From assembly GCF_015291705.1 (NCBI RefSeq), contig NZ_CP030050.1, forward strand, positions 1,302,001 through 1,366,000: DNA of 64,000 bases, read 5' to 3'. Source of the stretch: Bradyrhizobium arachidis. GTDB taxonomy: Bacteria > Pseudomonadota > Alphaproteobacteria > Rhizobiales > Xanthobacteraceae. The translations under genes and the position numbers were made by a program. Below, piece by piece: positions 16,545 through 27,411 of the stretch (positions within the stretch are counted from its first letter, which is position 1; the number at the start of each line of letters is the position of its first letter). The notes below the pieces were generated by a model that searched no databases, was not told the origin of the DNA, and saw only the letters and a program-made list of their open reading frames with translations.

Positions 16545-19500
16545 ATGGCGAGTTTCTTCATCGACAGGCCGATCTTTGCCTGGGTGGTCGCGCTGTTCAT
16601 CTGTCTGATCGGCGCGATCGCGGTGCCGCTGCTGCCGATCGCGCAATATCCGATCATCGCGCCGCCCTCGATCTCGATCTCGACCAGCTATCCCGGCGCT
16701 TCGCCCGAAAACCTCTACAACAGCGTCACGCGCCTGATCGAGGAGGAGCTCAACGGCGCCTCCGGCATCCTCAATTTCGAATCGACCAGCGACTCGCTCG
16801 GCCAGGTCGAGATCATCGCCAATTTCCAGCCGGGCACCGATACCAGCGCGGCTTCGGTCGAGGTGCAGAACCGCATCAAGCGCGTCGAGGCGCGCCTGCC
16901 GCGCGCAGTGATCCAGCAGGGCATCCTGATCGAGGAAGCCTCGAGTGCCGTGCTGCAGATCATCACGCTGAACTCGACCGACGGCAGCCTCGATGAGGTC
17001 GGCCTCGGCGACTTCATGATCCGCAACGTGCTCGGCGAGATCCGCCGCATCCCCGGCGTCGGCCGCGCCACGCTCTATTCGACCGAGCGCAGTTTGCGTG
17101 TCTGGGTCGACCCGGCCAAGCTCGTCGGCTATGGCCTGACCGCGGACGACATCAACAAGGCGATCGCCGCGCAGAACGCGCAGGTGGCCTCGGGCAGCAT
17201 CGGCGCCGAGCCCTCGACCGCGACCCAGCGCACCTCGGCGCTGGTGCTGGTCAAGGGCCAGCTCTCCTCGCCGGACGAATTCGGCGCCATCATCCTGCGC
17301 GCCAATGCCGACGGCTCGACCGTGCGCCTGCGCGACGTCGCGCGCATCGAGGTCGGCGGCCTCAGCTACCAGTTCAACACGCGCCTCAACGGCAAACCGA
17401 CCGCCGGCCTCTCCGTGCTGATGTCGCCGACCGGCAATGCGCTGGCGACCGCGAGCGCGGTCGAGGAGAAGATGAAGGAGCTGTCGCGCTTCTTCCCGGC
17501 CAACATCACTTACGAGATCCCCTACAACATCACGCCCGTGGTCGAGGCCTCGATCAAGAAGGTGCTGTCGACGCTGGTCGAAGCCGTGGTGCTGGTGTTC
17601 GTGGTGATGTTCCTGTTCCTCCAGAACATCCGCTACACCATCATTCCGACCATCGTGGTGCCGGTGGCGCTTCTGGGCGCCTGTACCACGCTGCTGCTCG
17701 CCGGCTATTCCATCAACATGCTCTCGATGTTCGGCATGGTGCTCGCAGTCGGCATCCTCGTCGACGACGCCATCGTCGTGGTCGAGAATGTCGAACGCAT
17801 CATGAGCGAGGAGGGCCTGTCGCCGAAGGAGGCGACGCGCAAGGCGATGTCGCAGATATCGGGCGCCATTATCGGCATCACCCTGGTGCTGATGGCGGTG
17901 TTCGTGCCGATGGCGTTCTTCCCGGGCTCGGTCGGCATCATCTACCGCCAGTTCTCGGTGACCATGGTCGCCGCGATCGGCTTCTCCGCCTTCCTCGCGC
18001 TGTCGTTGACCCCGGCGCTGTGCGCGACCCTGCTCAAGCCCGTCACGGCCGGTCATGGCCACGCGAAGCGGGGCGTGTTCGGCTGGTTCAACCGCATGCT
18101 CGAGGGCGGCAAGGAGGGCTATTCCCGCACCGTCGGCTTCTCGCTCAGGCGCACCGGGCGCCTGATGCTGGTCTATGCCGCGCTGCTGGTGGGCCTGTCC
18201 TGGGCCTTCGTCAGCCTGCCCGGCGGCTTCCTGCCGATCGACGACCAGGGTTTCGTCACCACGGACGTGCAGACGCCGTCGGATTCGTCCTATCCGCGCA
18301 CCGAGGCCGTGATCGAGAAGGTCGAGAAATATCTCGCCGAGCGCCCGGGCGTGAAGGATGTCACCTTCCTCACCGGCTTCAGCTTCTCCGGCCAGGGCAT
18401 GAACACCGCGCAGGCCTTCATCACCTTGAAGGACTGGTCCGAGCGCGGGCCGAAGGAGTCCGCCGCGGCGATCGTCAATGACATCAACCGCGATCTGGGG
18501 TCGTCGATCCGCGATGCCAAGATCTCCGCGCTGCAGCCGCCGCCGATCGACAATCTCGGCAACTCCTCCGGCTTCTCGTTCCGCCTCCAGGACCGCGGCC
18601 AGAAGGGCTATTCCGCCCTGATGCGCGCGGCCGACCAGCTGATCGCGGACGCCAATGCGAGCCCGGTGCTGCAGAAGGTCTATATCGAGGGCCTGCCCGA
18701 GGCCGGCGTGGTCAATCTCGTGATCGACCGCGAGAAGGCCGGCGCCTTCGGCGTCACCTTCGAGGACATCAACAACACGATCTCGACCAATCTCGGCTCG
18801 AACTACATCAACGACTTCCCGAACCGCGGCCGCATGCAGCGCGTCGTGGTGCAGGCGGATAGCCGCGACCGCATGCGGACCGAGGACATCCTCAACTACA
18901 ACGTCAAGAACAGCCGCGGCGAGCTGGTGCCGTTCTCCTCCTTCGCTACCGTCGAATGGGCGCGTGGTCCGACGCAGATCGCCGGCTTCAACTACTATCC
19001 CGCGGTGCGCATCTCCGGCGAAGCTAGGCCCGGCTTCACCTCGGGCGATGCCATCGCCGAGATGGAGAAGCTTGCAGGAAGGCTGCCGCGCGGCTTCGGC
19101 TATGAATGGACCGGACAATCGCTCCAGGAAAAGTTGTCGGGCTCGCAGGCGCCGTTCCTGCTCGGCCTCTCGGTGCTCGTGGTGTTCCTGTGTCTGGCCG
19201 CGCTCTACGAAAGCTGGACCATCCCGCTCGCGGTGCTGCTCACCGTGCCGCTCGGCATCGTCGGCGCCGTGATTGCGGCGATGCTGCGCGGCCTGCCCAA
19301 CGACGTCTATTTCACCGTCGGCCTCATCACCATCATCGGTCTCGCCGCCAAGGACGCGATCCTGATCATCGAGTTCGCCAAGGACCTGCGCAAAGAGGGC
19401 AAGCCGCTGGTGGACGCCACCATCGAAGCCTGCCGCCTGCGTTTCCGCCCGATCCTGATGACCGGCCTTGCCTTCATCTGCGGCGTGCTGCCGATGGCCA

Positions 19501-19700
19501 TCGCTCACGGCGCCGGCGGCGCCAGCCAGCAGGCACTCGGCAGCGTCGTGATGGGCGGCATGATCGCGGTGGTGATCCTGGCGCTCTTGATGGTGCCGGT
19601 GTTCTTCGTCTCGGTGCAGCGCGTGCTGGCGGGAGACCGGGAGCCGAAGGCGGCGAAGGAAGCCGAGGCGTATGGGCCGCCTGCGCCGGTGAAGCCCTAG
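16545..19700 (+). CDS. RND multidrug efflux permease (AcrB/MexB, HAE-1 family)
   Basis: The 1,051-residue inner-membrane proton-driven antiporter starts MASFFIDRPIFAWVVALFIC as in HAE-1 pumps. The proton-relay pair is in helix 4 (GILVDDAIVVVENVERIM) and the lysine in helix 10 (IIGLAAKDAILIIEFAKDL). The periplasmic porter shows YPGASPENLYNSVTRLIEEE. Length is typical for the family. It is translated with the adaptor upstream. Substrates cannot be predicted; HAE-1 pumps usually export hydrophobic drugs and plant or host phenolics. A family B repeat follows directly. Confidence 0.96.
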   Translation: MASFFIDRPIFAWVVALFICLIGAIAVPLLPIAQYPIIAPPSISISTSYPGASPENLYNSVTRLIEEELNGASGILNFESTSDSLGQVEIIANFQPGTDTSAASVEVQNRIKRVEARLPRAVIQQGILIEEASSAVLQIITLNSTDGSLDEVGLGDFMIRNVLGEIRRIPGVGRATLYSTERSLRVWVDPAKLVGYGLTADDINKAIAAQNAQVASGSIGAEPSTATQRTSALVLVKGQLSSPDEFGAIILRANADGSTVRLRDVARIEVGGLSYQFNTRLNGKPTAGLSVLMSPTGNALATASAVEEKMKELSRFFPANITYEIPYNITPVVEASIKKVLSTLVEAVVLVFVVMFLFLQNIRYTIIPTIVVPVALLGACTTLLLAGYSINMLSMFGMVLAVGILVDDAIVVVENVERIMSEEGLSPKEATRKAMSQISGAIIGITLVLMAVFVPMAFFPGSVGIIYRQFSVTMVAAIGFSAFLALSLTPALCATLLKPVTAGHGHAKRGVFGWFNRMLEGGKEGYSRTVGFSLRRTGRLMLVYAALLVGLSWAFVSLPGGFLPIDDQGFVTTDVQTPSDSSYPRTEAVIEKVEKYLAERPGVKDVTFLTGFSFSGQGMNTAQAFITLKDWSERGPKESAAAIVNDINRDLGSSIRDAKISALQPPPIDNLGNSSGFSFRLQDRGQKGYSALMRAADQLIADANASPVLQKVYIEGLPEAGVVNLVIDREKAGAFGVTFEDINNTISTNLGSNYINDFPNRGRMQRVVVQADSRDRMRTEDILNYNVKNSRGELVPFSSFATVEWARGPTQIAGFNYYPAVRISGEARPGFTSGDAIAEMEKLAGRLPRGFGYEWTGQSLQEKLSGSQAPFLLGLSVLVVFLCLAALYESWTIPLAVLLTVPLGIVGAVIAAMLRGLPNDVYFTVGLITIIGLAAKDAILIIEFAKDLRKEGKPLVDATIEACRLRFRPILMTGLAFICGVLPMAIAHGAGGASQQALGSVVMGGMIAVVILALLMVPVFFVSVQRVLAGDREPKAAKEAEAYGPPAPVKP

Positions 19701-19707
19701 GGCAAAC

Positions 19708-19815
19708 TGTCATGCCCCGCGAAGGCGGGGCATCCAGTACGCCGCGGCCTGTCCGTATCCACGAACGACTCTGGAATACTGGATCACTCGCTTTCGCGGC
19801 TGATGACGGCGGAGT
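19708..19815. repeat. Intergenic repeat family B, copy 1
   Basis: This has the layout tgtcatgccccgcgaaggcg ... catccagtacgccgcgg ... ctggaatactggatca ... atgacggcgg. It is shared with 30939-31066 and 44326-44434. It contains an ATGCCCCGC/GCGGGGCAT hairpin and a larger palindrome from its CCAGTA and TACTGG parts. It separates the convergent RND permease and inositol-phosphatase genes. Confidence 0.75.
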
Positions 19816-19835
19816 GTGAAGCGCGAGCTGTCGCC

Positions 19836-20627
19836 TTAGGCCGGCTTCCGCAATATCTTCACCAGCTCGCCGTGCACGAACTCGTTGCCGCACACCACGT
19901 GGCCGGTCAGCAGGGGATCGTCATTGCCCTGGACGCCAGACACCGTGCCGCCCGCTTCGCGCACCATCAGCATGCCGGCGGCGATGTCCCAGGATTGCAA
20001 ATTGCGCTCCCAATAGCCGTCGAGGCGGCCGGCGGCGACAAAGGCCAAATCGAGAGAGGCGGCGCCGAAGCGGCGCAGGCCCGCGACGCGGTCCTGGATC
20101 GCGGTCATCTCGCGGCGGAATTCCTCGTGGTCGCCGCGGCCGATATGGGGCAGGCCGCAGGCCACCACGCATTCGTTGAGCTGGCGGCGGCCGGCGACGC
20201 GCAGGCGCTGGTCGTTGAGGAAGGCGCCCTTGCCGCGCTCGGCGATGTAGAGCTCGTCATTGGCGGGATTGTAGATCACGCCGGCGATGACCATGCCCTC
20301 GCGGGCGAGGCCGATCGAGATCGCGAATTGCGGAATGCCGTGGAGGAAGTTGGTGGTGCCGTCCAAGGGGTCGACGATCCAGGTGTGGCTCTTGTCGGTG
20401 CCCTCGCGGGTGCCTCCTTCCTCGCCGATGAAGCCGTAGCCGGGCCGCGCCTTGGCGAGGTCCTGGTAGAGGATCTCCTCGGCGCGCTTGTCGGCGAGCG
20501 AGACGAAATTGGCCGGCCCCTTCAGCGAGACCTGCAAATGCTCGATCTCGCCGAGATCGCGCTTGAGGCTGCGGCCGGCGCGGCGCGCGGCCTTGACCAT
20601 GACGTTGATAGTTGCGGAATACAGCAT
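19836..20627 (-). CDS. suhB: Inositol-monophosphatase-family phosphatase (SuhB-like)
   Basis: This 263-residue Mg-dependent sugar phosphatase has all metal-site motifs: GFIGEEGG, WIVDPLDGTTNFLHG and SWDIAAGMLMVREAGG. It would hydrolyse inositol-1-phosphate or related phosphates; in E. coli SuhB also acts with the transcription antitermination complex. It is the last gene of the minus-strand series that starts at tkt, 97 bases after the Sel1-repeat gene. The nearby metabolic genes do not single out a substrate. The family call is firm; the symbol follows the common naming of the group. Confidence 0.9.
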   Translation of the reverse strand: MLYSATINVMVKAARRAGRSLKRDLGEIEHLQVSLKGPANFVSLADKRAEEILYQDLAKARPGYGFIGEEGGTREGTDKSHTWIVDPLDGTTNFLHGIPQFAISIGLAREGMVIAGVIYNPANDELYIAERGKGAFLNDQRLRVAGRRQLNECVVACGLPHIGRGDHEEFRREMTAIQDRVAGLRRFGAASLDLAFVAAGRLDGYWERNLQSWDIAAGMLMVREAGGTVSGVQGNDDPLLTGHVVCGNEFVHGELVKILRKPA

Positions 20628-20724
20628 GGGCTCTGGGTCTTGTCGGGGGAAAGGGCGCGAAAGCGCGCCTGTTTGAGGGATTGGGTGCCCTGCGGGGGCC
20701 CTCAGGTCAAGTCATTGCGTCAGG

Positions 20725-21807
20725 TCATTTGGTCCCGAGCCATTTCTTGGCGGCGGCCTCGGCCTTGGCCCGGTCCTCGGCCGGCAGGTCGGAGAGCTGC
20801 TTGTCGAGATCCGGATCGCCCTTGCCGCTGGTCTTCGCCACCAGATGCCATTTGAAGCCCTCGATCTTGTCCACGGGCACGCCCATGCCGTTGATCAGCA
20901 CCCAGGCCAGGCGATTCTGCGCGATCGCGCTGCCCTGGCGGGAGGCCTTGCGAAGCAACGCGACAGCCGCCGGCTGGTTCTTCGGCGTGCCGGTGCCGTT
21001 GAACATGGCGATGGCATATTCGACCTCGGCATCGACATTGTCGGCGAGCGAGGCGGCCTGGAGCAGGCGCACTGCGCGCTCGGGGTCCTTCGGGACCCCG
21101 GTGCCTTCCTTGTAGAAGGTCGCGAGCGCATATTGCGCCTCGGGCAGGCCGGCATCCGCGGCCTGGCGCAAGAGCTCGGCGGAACGCTTGACGTCCTGCG
21201 GCAGGGTCTGGCTGTCGAGATACAGCAAAGCGAGATTGTAGGCCGCCTTGGGCTCGCCGAGCTTGGCGGCGGAGGCCATCAGCTTCACCGCCTCGCCCTT
21301 GTCGACCGGGCCGCCGCGGCCGGAAATGCGCATCATGGCGAGCGCGAACATCGCTTCGCGGTCGCCGGCGTCCGCAGCGCGCTTGTACCATTCGACCGCC
21401 TTGGCGTAGTCGCGGCGGATGCCCATCGCGTTGGAATAGAGCTCGCCGAGCATGGTCATCGCCTTGGGATCGCCGGTCGCGGCGCGCGCGGTGGCGAGAT
21501 CGAACGCGGTCTTGTACTGGCCGCGCTGATAGGCGCCGAACACCAGATCGACACCGGGCGTGTCGCTGGGCGGCGCGGGAATCACGGTTGCGGGCAGCGC
21601 CGGTTTTGGCGAGGCGGCCGGCTTGGGAGAGGCCGACGGTTTCGGCGCCGGAGCGGCCTCCTTCTTCTTGGCGGCGGGAGGCGGTTTGGGCTTCTGCTTT
21701 TCGGCGGGCGGGCTGGGGACCGTCGCCGGTGGCGTGATCTGGAGCTGTGCGGCCGCGGGCACTGTCAACAGCAGCGTGGCCAGGATGGTGATGCACGGGA
21801 GCTTCAT
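20725..21807 (-). CDS. Exported Sel1/TPR-repeat protein
   Basis: The 360-residue protein starts with a signal peptide (MKLPCITILATLLLTVPAAA). A proline/lysine/alanine-rich linker to about residue 80 follows. Then comes a run of about six Sel1-like repeats of roughly 36 residues (for example GDPKAMTMLGELYSNAMGIR, YAKAVEWYKRAADAGDREAM, EAQYALATFYKEGTGVPKDP). The repeats form a superhelical protein-binding scaffold, here probably periplasmic. No catalytic motif is present. The gene lies eight bases downstream of the ThiE-like gene and is probably cotranscribed. Partner unknown. Confidence 0.85.
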   Translation of the reverse strand: MKLPCITILATLLLTVPAAAQLQITPPATVPSPPAEKQKPKPPPAAKKKEAAPAPKPSASPKPAASPKPALPATVIPAPPSDTPGVDLVFGAYQRGQYKTAFDLATARAATGDPKAMTMLGELYSNAMGIRRDYAKAVEWYKRAADAGDREAMFALAMMRISGRGGPVDKGEAVKLMASAAKLGEPKAAYNLALLYLDSQTLPQDVKRSAELLRQAADAGLPEAQYALATFYKEGTGVPKDPERAVRLLQAASLADNVDAEVEYAIAMFNGTGTPKNQPAAVALLRKASRQGSAIAQNRLAWVLINGMGVPVDKIEGFKWHLVAKTSGKGDPDLDKQLSDLPAEDRAKAEAAAKKWLGTK

Positions 21808-21815
21808 GTCGGGTG

Positions 21816-22490
21816 CTAACCGTGCTCCTCACCCGCAGGCGCGGTGGCATGGGCCTTCTTGATCGCAGCATCGGCCTCGATCAGCGCAGCCTTCGGCCCG
21901 CGCGGATCGGCCCAGATGAACTCGCCGACCAGCACGAAATCGGCGCCGCTGGCGGCGAAGTCGTAGGCCTCTTGCAGCGAGGTCGCAAAGCCGACGCAGG
22001 GCGGCTCGAACAGCTCGGCCCACCAGTCGAGCCGCTCGGCGATCGCCTGCGACGACGGCCGCTGTCCCTTCGCGTCGGGCTCGCCGAACAGCAGGTAGTC
22101 GGCACCCATCTCGCCCGCATCCATGGAATGGTGCCGCGTCGTCAGCCCGCCGACGCCGGCGATGCGATCGGGCTTGAGCGATGGCAGCGCCTCCTTCATC
22201 GCGGCGATGCCGGGCAGGTGTGCGCCGTCGGCGCCGCCACGTGCGACGAGCTCAGGATGGCCGTCGACCAGCAGCGCGGCGCCCGCCTTTTGCACCGGCG
22301 GCGCGAGCGCCTTGATGCGCGTGATCATGCTGCGCTGGTCGGTCTCCTTCAGGCGCAGCAGCACGGCGGCGACATCGGCGGAGGCGAGCAGGCCCGGCAG
22401 CTCGGCGACAAGCGCAGCGGGATCATCGACAACGGGCGTCGCGAGATAGAGACGCGGCGCCGGGCGCGGCGGAGGCGATTTGTTCGACAA
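21816..22490 (-). CDS. Thiamine-phosphate-synthase-like protein (divergent ThiE)
   Basis: This 224-residue TIM-barrel protein aligns with ThiE by GGADGAHLPG (canonical GADGVHLGQ), GVGGLTTRHHSMDAGEMGAD and GADYLLFGEP. However the canonical asparagine-aspartate of the pyrophosphate/Mg site appears as LLVDGHPELVA, and the C-terminal glycine-rich phosphate loop reads VLVGEFIWADP. These changes question whether it makes thiamine phosphate. No other thi gene and no TPP riboswitch is nearby. It starts three bases after the class I aldolase stop and belongs to the glycolytic operon. A TPP-consuming transketolase heads the same gene series, a suggestive but unproven link. Confidence 0.75.
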   Translation of the reverse strand: MSNKSPPPRPAPRLYLATPVVDDPAALVAELPGLLASADVAAVLLRLKETDQRSMITRIKALAPPVQKAGAALLVDGHPELVARGGADGAHLPGIAAMKEALPSLKPDRIAGVGGLTTRHHSMDAGEMGADYLLFGEPDAKGQRPSSQAIAERLDWWAELFEPPCVGFATSLQEAYDFAASGADFVLVGEFIWADPRGPKAALIEADAAIKKAHATAPAGEEHG

Positions 22491-22493
22491 GAT

Positions 22494-23519
22494 CTAGGCC
22501 GCTTTCTTTTCCAGGCTGCTTTGCCATTCGCCCTTGGAGGCGAGACCGTTCATGCGCGCGCGATGGCTGAACGCGCTCTGTCCGGCCGCGACATTCTCGG
22601 CCTTGCCCGACCAGGCCTTCTGCGGCGCGGCCTGCAGCGCGCGGCCGTAGGAGAAGGTCAGGCCCCAGGGCAGCGGGCCGAGCTTGTGCATGGCGTTGAG
22701 ATGCGCGGTTGCCTCCTCGTCGGACTGGCCGCCGGAGAGGAAGGCGATGCCGGGCACCGCGGCGGGCACGCACGCCTTGAGCATTCGGATCGTCTTCTCC
22801 GCGACCTCCTCGACGGAGGCCTGCTTTGCGCATTTCTTACCCGAGATCGCCATGTTCGGCTTCAGCACCATGCCTTCGAGCGCGACGCGCTGCACGCGCA
22901 ATTCCTGGAAGGTCTTGTTGAGCACGCGGCTCGTCACCTCATGGCAGCGCTCGATGTCGTGATCGCCGTCCATCAGCACCTCGGGCTCGACGATCGGCAC
23001 GATCTGCGCGGCCTGGCACAGCGCGGCATAGCGCGCCAGCGCATGGGCATTGACGCTGATCGCGGTCATCGAGGGAATGCCGCTGCCGATGTCGATCACC
23101 GCGCGCCATTTGGCAAAGCGCGCGCCGCGCTCGTAGTATTTCTTCAAGCGCTCGGCGAGCTTGTCGAGCCCGATGGTGACGAGCTCGCCCGGGCACATCG
23201 GCAAGGCTTGCGTACCCTCGTCGACCTTGATGCCGGGAATGGCGCCGCTCTGTTCGATCAGCTTGACCAGAGGCGTACCGTCCTTCGCATCCTGCCAGAT
23301 CGTCTCGTCATAGAGGATCACGCCGGAGATATACTGGCTCATGGCGTCCTTCGACCGGAACAGCATCTCGCGATAGTCGCGGCGGTTGGTTTCGGTCGAT
23401 TCCACGCCGATCGCGTCAAAACGCTTCTTGATGGTGCCGGAGGATTCGTCGGCGGCAAGGATGCCCTTGCCCGGGGCGACCATGGCGGTCGCGATCCTGT
23501 TGAGCTCAGTCAGATTCAT
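22494..23519 (-). CDS. Fructose-bisphosphate aldolase class I
   Basis: The 341-residue enzyme is the metal-independent class I type. Features are GKGILAADESSGTIKKRF near the N-terminus, PIVEPEVLMDGDH, and the Schiff-base lysine K220 in MVLKPNM. It cleaves fructose-1,6-bisphosphate to triose phosphates or works in reverse. The start at 23519 has GAGG eight bases upstream; an extension to 23579 is possible but unsupported. It lies downstream of the class II aldolase with a 321-base repeat-containing gap and overlaps functionally with it. The ThiE-like gene follows after three bases. Confidence 0.93.
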   Translation of the reverse strand: MNLTELNRIATAMVAPGKGILAADESSGTIKKRFDAIGVESTETNRRDYREMLFRSKDAMSQYISGVILYDETIWQDAKDGTPLVKLIEQSGAIPGIKVDEGTQALPMCPGELVTIGLDKLAERLKKYYERGARFAKWRAVIDIGSGIPSMTAISVNAHALARYAALCQAAQIVPIVEPEVLMDGDHDIERCHEVTSRVLNKTFQELRVQRVALEGMVLKPNMAISGKKCAKQASVEEVAEKTIRMLKACVPAAVPGIAFLSGGQSDEEATAHLNAMHKLGPLPWGLTFSYGRALQAAPQKAWSGKAENVAAGQSAFSHRARMNGLASKGEWQSSLEKKAA

Positions 23520-23657
23520 CGAGAGGTCCTCCCAAAACGATTCTGCCCTTGCCCGTGAAAATAGACCGTTCTCGGGCAATTGCCGAGTTAACGTTGGTCG
23601 CAGGGTAAAGGGGGGATCGGCTTGGGGTCAGCGCTGGGCCGGCCGGGCGGCTCTTTA

Positions 23658-23798
23658 CCTCGCCCCGCTTGCGGGGAGAGGTCGGATCACATCGCAGATG
23701 TGATCCGGGTGAGGGGGTATCGGTCTATCGAAAGGGCACAATTCGCGGCGAGAGCCCCTCACCCCAACCCTCTCCCCGCGAAGAGCGGGGAGAGGGGG
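23658..23798. repeat. Intergenic repeat family C, copy 1
   Basis: The paired blocks are cctcgccccgcttgcgggga ... ggtgaggggg on the left and cccctcacccc ... ctctccccgc on the right. Together they form a long imperfect palindrome. Family C also occurs at 30595-30628, 39588-39810 and 48904-49048. It fills most of the gap between the two aldolase genes; nothing else is seen there. Confidence 0.7.
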
Positions 23799-23840
23799 AG
23801 GATAGAGCGGGCGCGCCGCGGCTCACGCCACCGCGATCGC

Positions 23841-24908
23841 TTACGCCACCTTCGGGTCCAGCTCGCCCTTGGCGTAGCGCTTGGCCATTTCGGCCGTGGT
23901 CAGGACCTTCTTGATCTTGGAGGCCTGGCCCGCGGTGTTGAACTCCTGGAGCCGCTGCTTGCACAGCTTGGTCATGGCTTCCATCGCCGGCTTCAGGTAC
24001 TTGCGCGGGTCGAACTCTTCGGGGTTGTCCTTGAGCACTTTCCGGATCTGGCCGGTCATGGCCATGCGGTTGTCGGTGTCGATGTTGATCTTGCGCACGC
24101 CGTTCTTGATGCCGCGCTGGATCTCGGCAACCGGCACGCCCCAGGTCGGCTTCATCTTGCCGCCATAGGCGTTGATGATGTCCTGGAGGTCCTGCGGCAC
24201 CGAGGAGGAGCCGTGCATGACCAAGTGCGTGTTCGGCAGCTTGCGGTGGATCTCCTCGATCACGTTCATGGCGAGGATGTCGCCGTCGGGCTTGCGGGTG
24301 AACTTGTAGGCACCGTGCGAGGTGCCCATCGCGATCGCGAGCGCGTCGACCCTGGTCTCCTGGACGAACTTCACGGCCTCGTCCGGATTGGTCAGGAGCT
24401 GGTCATGGCTGAGCTTGCCCTCGGCGCCGTGGCCGTCCTCCTTGTCGCCCATGCCGGTCTCCAGCGAGCCGAGCACGCCGAGCTCACCCTCGACCGAGAT
24501 GCCGCCGAGATGGGCCATGTCGGTCACGGTCTTGGTGACGCCGACATTGTAGCCCCAGTCGCCGGGGGTCTTGCCGTCGGCCTTGAGCGAGCCGTCCATC
24601 ATCACCGAGGTGAAGCCGGCCTGGATCGCGGTCATGCAGGTCGCGGGCTCGTTGCCGTGGTCGAGATGCACGCAGACCGGAATGTGCGGATAGATCTCGG
24701 TCACTGCGTCCATCATGTGCTTGAGCATGACGTCGTTGGCGTAGGAGCGCGCACCGCGCGAGGCTTGGATGATGACGGGCGCGTCGACCTGGTTGGCGGC
24801 GTCCATGATCGCCAGCGCCTGCTCCATGTTGTTGATGTTGAAGGCCGGTACGCCGTAATCGTTCTCAGCCGCATGGTCGAGCAATTGACGCAACGTGATC
24901 CGAGCCAT
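23841..24908 (-). CDS. Fructose-bisphosphate aldolase class II (Calvin-cycle subtype)
   Basis: This 355-residue zinc aldolase has the metal-site HLDHG (H81-G85; D83 proposed acid/base), [26 protein letters not shown]-like [13 protein letters not shown] and the glycine-rich phosphate loop HGSSSVP. The length and pattern match the type IIB (CbbA/FbaA) group found in autotrophic and rhizobial Proteobacteria, active on fructose- and sedoheptulose-bisphosphates. It sits 56 bases after pgk in the cluster tkt-gap-pgk-fba. The adjacent class I enzyme supplies a metal-independent second aldolase. Confidence 0.95.
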   Translation of the reverse strand: MARITLRQLLDHAAENDYGVPAFNINNMEQALAIMDAANQVDAPVIIQASRGARSYANDVMLKHMMDAVTEIYPHIPVCVHLDHGNEPATCMTAIQAGFTSVMMDGSLKADGKTPGDWGYNVGVTKTVTDMAHLGGISVEGELGVLGSLETGMGDKEDGHGAEGKLSHDQLLTNPDEAVKFVQETRVDALAIAMGTSHGAYKFTRKPDGDILAMNVIEEIHRKLPNTHLVMHGSSSVPQDLQDIINAYGGKMKPTWGVPVAEIQRGIKNGVRKINIDTDNRMAMTGQIRKVLKDNPEEFDPRKYLKPAMEAMTKLCKQRLQEFNTAGQASKIKKVLTTAEMAKRYAKGELDPKVA

Positions 24909-24964
24909 CTGTCTTTCTCTCCGTTTGGGCCTAAAGGGGGCCGCTTCTTGCTTGCCGTTCTAAA

Positions 24965-26161
24965 TTACTTGGTGCGCAGAACTTCGACGCCGGGCAGGGG
25001 CTTGCCTTCCATCCATTCAAGGAACGCGCCACCGGCGGTCGAGACATAGGTGAAATCACCGGCCACATGGGCCTGGTTGAGCGCGGCAACCGTATCGCCG
25101 CCGCCCGCGATCGAGATCAGCTTCTTGGCCTTGGTGCGCTCGGCTGCGTGCTTGGCGGCCGCGACCGTGCCGCGGTCGAACGGCTGCATCTCGAAGGCCC
25201 CGAGCGGTCCGTTCCAGACCAGCGTTGCCGCGTCGTCGATCGCGGCATGGACGCGCGCGACCGATTGCGGGCCGACGTCGAGGATCATGCCGTCGGCCGG
25301 GATCGCGTCGAGGCCGTAGGCATGCGATGGCGCATTGGCGGCGAAATGATAGGCGACGGTGGCGTCGACCGGCAGGATAATGGCGCAATTGGCGGCTTCC
25401 GCCTTCTCCATGATGCGCAGCGCGGTCGGTGCGAGATCCTTCTCGGCCAGCGACTTGCCGACCGCGACGCCCTGGGCGTGCAGGAAGGTGTTGGCCATGC
25501 CGCCGCCGATCACCAGCGCGTCGACCTTGGTGACGAGGTTTTCGAGCAGGTCGATCTTGGTCGAGACCTTGGCGCCGCCGATGATGGCGATAACAGGCTT
25601 GGTCGGCGAGCCCAGCGCCTTCTCCAGCGCATCGAGCTCGGCCTGCATGGTGCGGCCGGCATAGGCCGGCAGCTTGTGGCCGAGGCCTTCGGTCGAGGCA
25701 TGGGCGCGGTGCGCGGCCGAGAACGCGTCACTGACCCAGATGTCGCCGAGCTTTGCGAGCTCAGCGACGAAGGCCGGATCGTTCTTTTCCTCTTCCTTGT
25801 GGAAGCGGGTGTTTTCGAGACACAGGATGTCACCATCATTCAAGGCCGCCACAGCCTTGGCCGCGGGCTCGCCGATGCAATCGTCGGCGAAGGCGACGGG
25901 CTTCTTCACGACCTTCGACAGCGCTTCCGCGACGGGCTTGAGCGACTCCTTGGCATCGCGGCCCTTGGGCCGGCCGAAATGCGCGAGCAGGATGACCTTG
26001 CCGCCCTTGTCCGAGATTTCGGTGATGGTCGGCGCGACGCGCTCGAGCCGGGTCGCGTCGGTGACGCGGCCGTTGTCCATGGGCACGTTGAGATCGACGC
26101 GCAGCAGCACGCGCTTGCCCTTCACATCGACGTCGTCGAGGGTGCGGAATTTGTTCGCCAT
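24965..26161 (-). CDS. pgk: Phosphoglycerate kinase
   Basis: This 398-residue glycolytic kinase has the substrate-side [28 protein letters not shown], and the C-domain nucleotide loop [12 protein letters not shown]. It transfers phosphate between 1,3-bisphosphoglycerate and ADP. The start at 26161 ([20 protein letters not shown]) has GAGAGAG upstream, while a longer frame reaching 26266 would encode atypical sequence. It lies between gap and the class II aldolase, the standard order for the cluster. Confidence 0.97.
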   Translation of the reverse strand: MANKFRTLDDVDVKGKRVLLRVDLNVPMDNGRVTDATRLERVAPTITEISDKGGKVILLAHFGRPKGRDAKESLKPVAEALSKVVKKPVAFADDCIGEPAAKAVAALNDGDILCLENTRFHKEEEKNDPAFVAELAKLGDIWVSDAFSAAHRAHASTEGLGHKLPAYAGRTMQAELDALEKALGSPTKPVIAIIGGAKVSTKIDLLENLVTKVDALVIGGGMANTFLHAQGVAVGKSLAEKDLAPTALRIMEKAEAANCAIILPVDATVAYHFAANAPSHAYGLDAIPADGMILDVGPQSVARVHAAIDDAATLVWNGPLGAFEMQPFDRGTVAAAKHAAERTKAKKLISIAGGGDTVAALNQAHVAGDFTYVSTAGGAFLEWMEGKPLPGVEVLRTK

Positions 26162-26239
26162 CGGACACTCTCTCTTGTCCCGGGCGCTACTAGCGGCACG
26201 AAGTGTCGCTGTGCAGAACCGGGACCTACGCGGGGAGAT

Positions 26240-26294
26240 GGGTCCCGGCTCTGCGGAGCAGCGCAAGCGCGCTGCACCGCGTCCGGGACACGAG
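26240..26294. repeat. Intergenic repeat family D, copy 2
   Basis: This is an inverted copy of the 3182-3237 element: gggtcccggctctgcggagc ... accgcgtccgggacacgag. It lies in the 143-base gap between gap and pgk. A partial second GGGACCTACG arm at 26221 may extend the fold. Read-through into pgk must cross it. Confidence 0.6.
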
Positions 26295-26304
26295 ACCTAC
26301 GTTC

Positions 26305-27312
<1,008 letters not shown>

Positions 27313-27411
27313 GTTTCGTCTCCTTCAATGACCGTTCAGTGACGGCTGTTCAATAACCCCATCGTCCCGCACAACGCGCTTGGCGCGCCTGCGAGGGTTT
27401 TTTAGACGGAA

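Noticed and set aside
15348..19508. A 1,386-codon open frame on the minus strand
   Set aside because: It mirrors the RND adaptor and permease, which are firmly identified on the plus strand. Its composition is repetitive (H, R, D, G) with no domains, so it reflects codon bias rather than a giant protein.
23658..23798. A CRISPR array
   Set aside because: The repeats are inverted mosaic palindromes, not regularly spaced direct repeats with unique spacers, and no cas genes are present.
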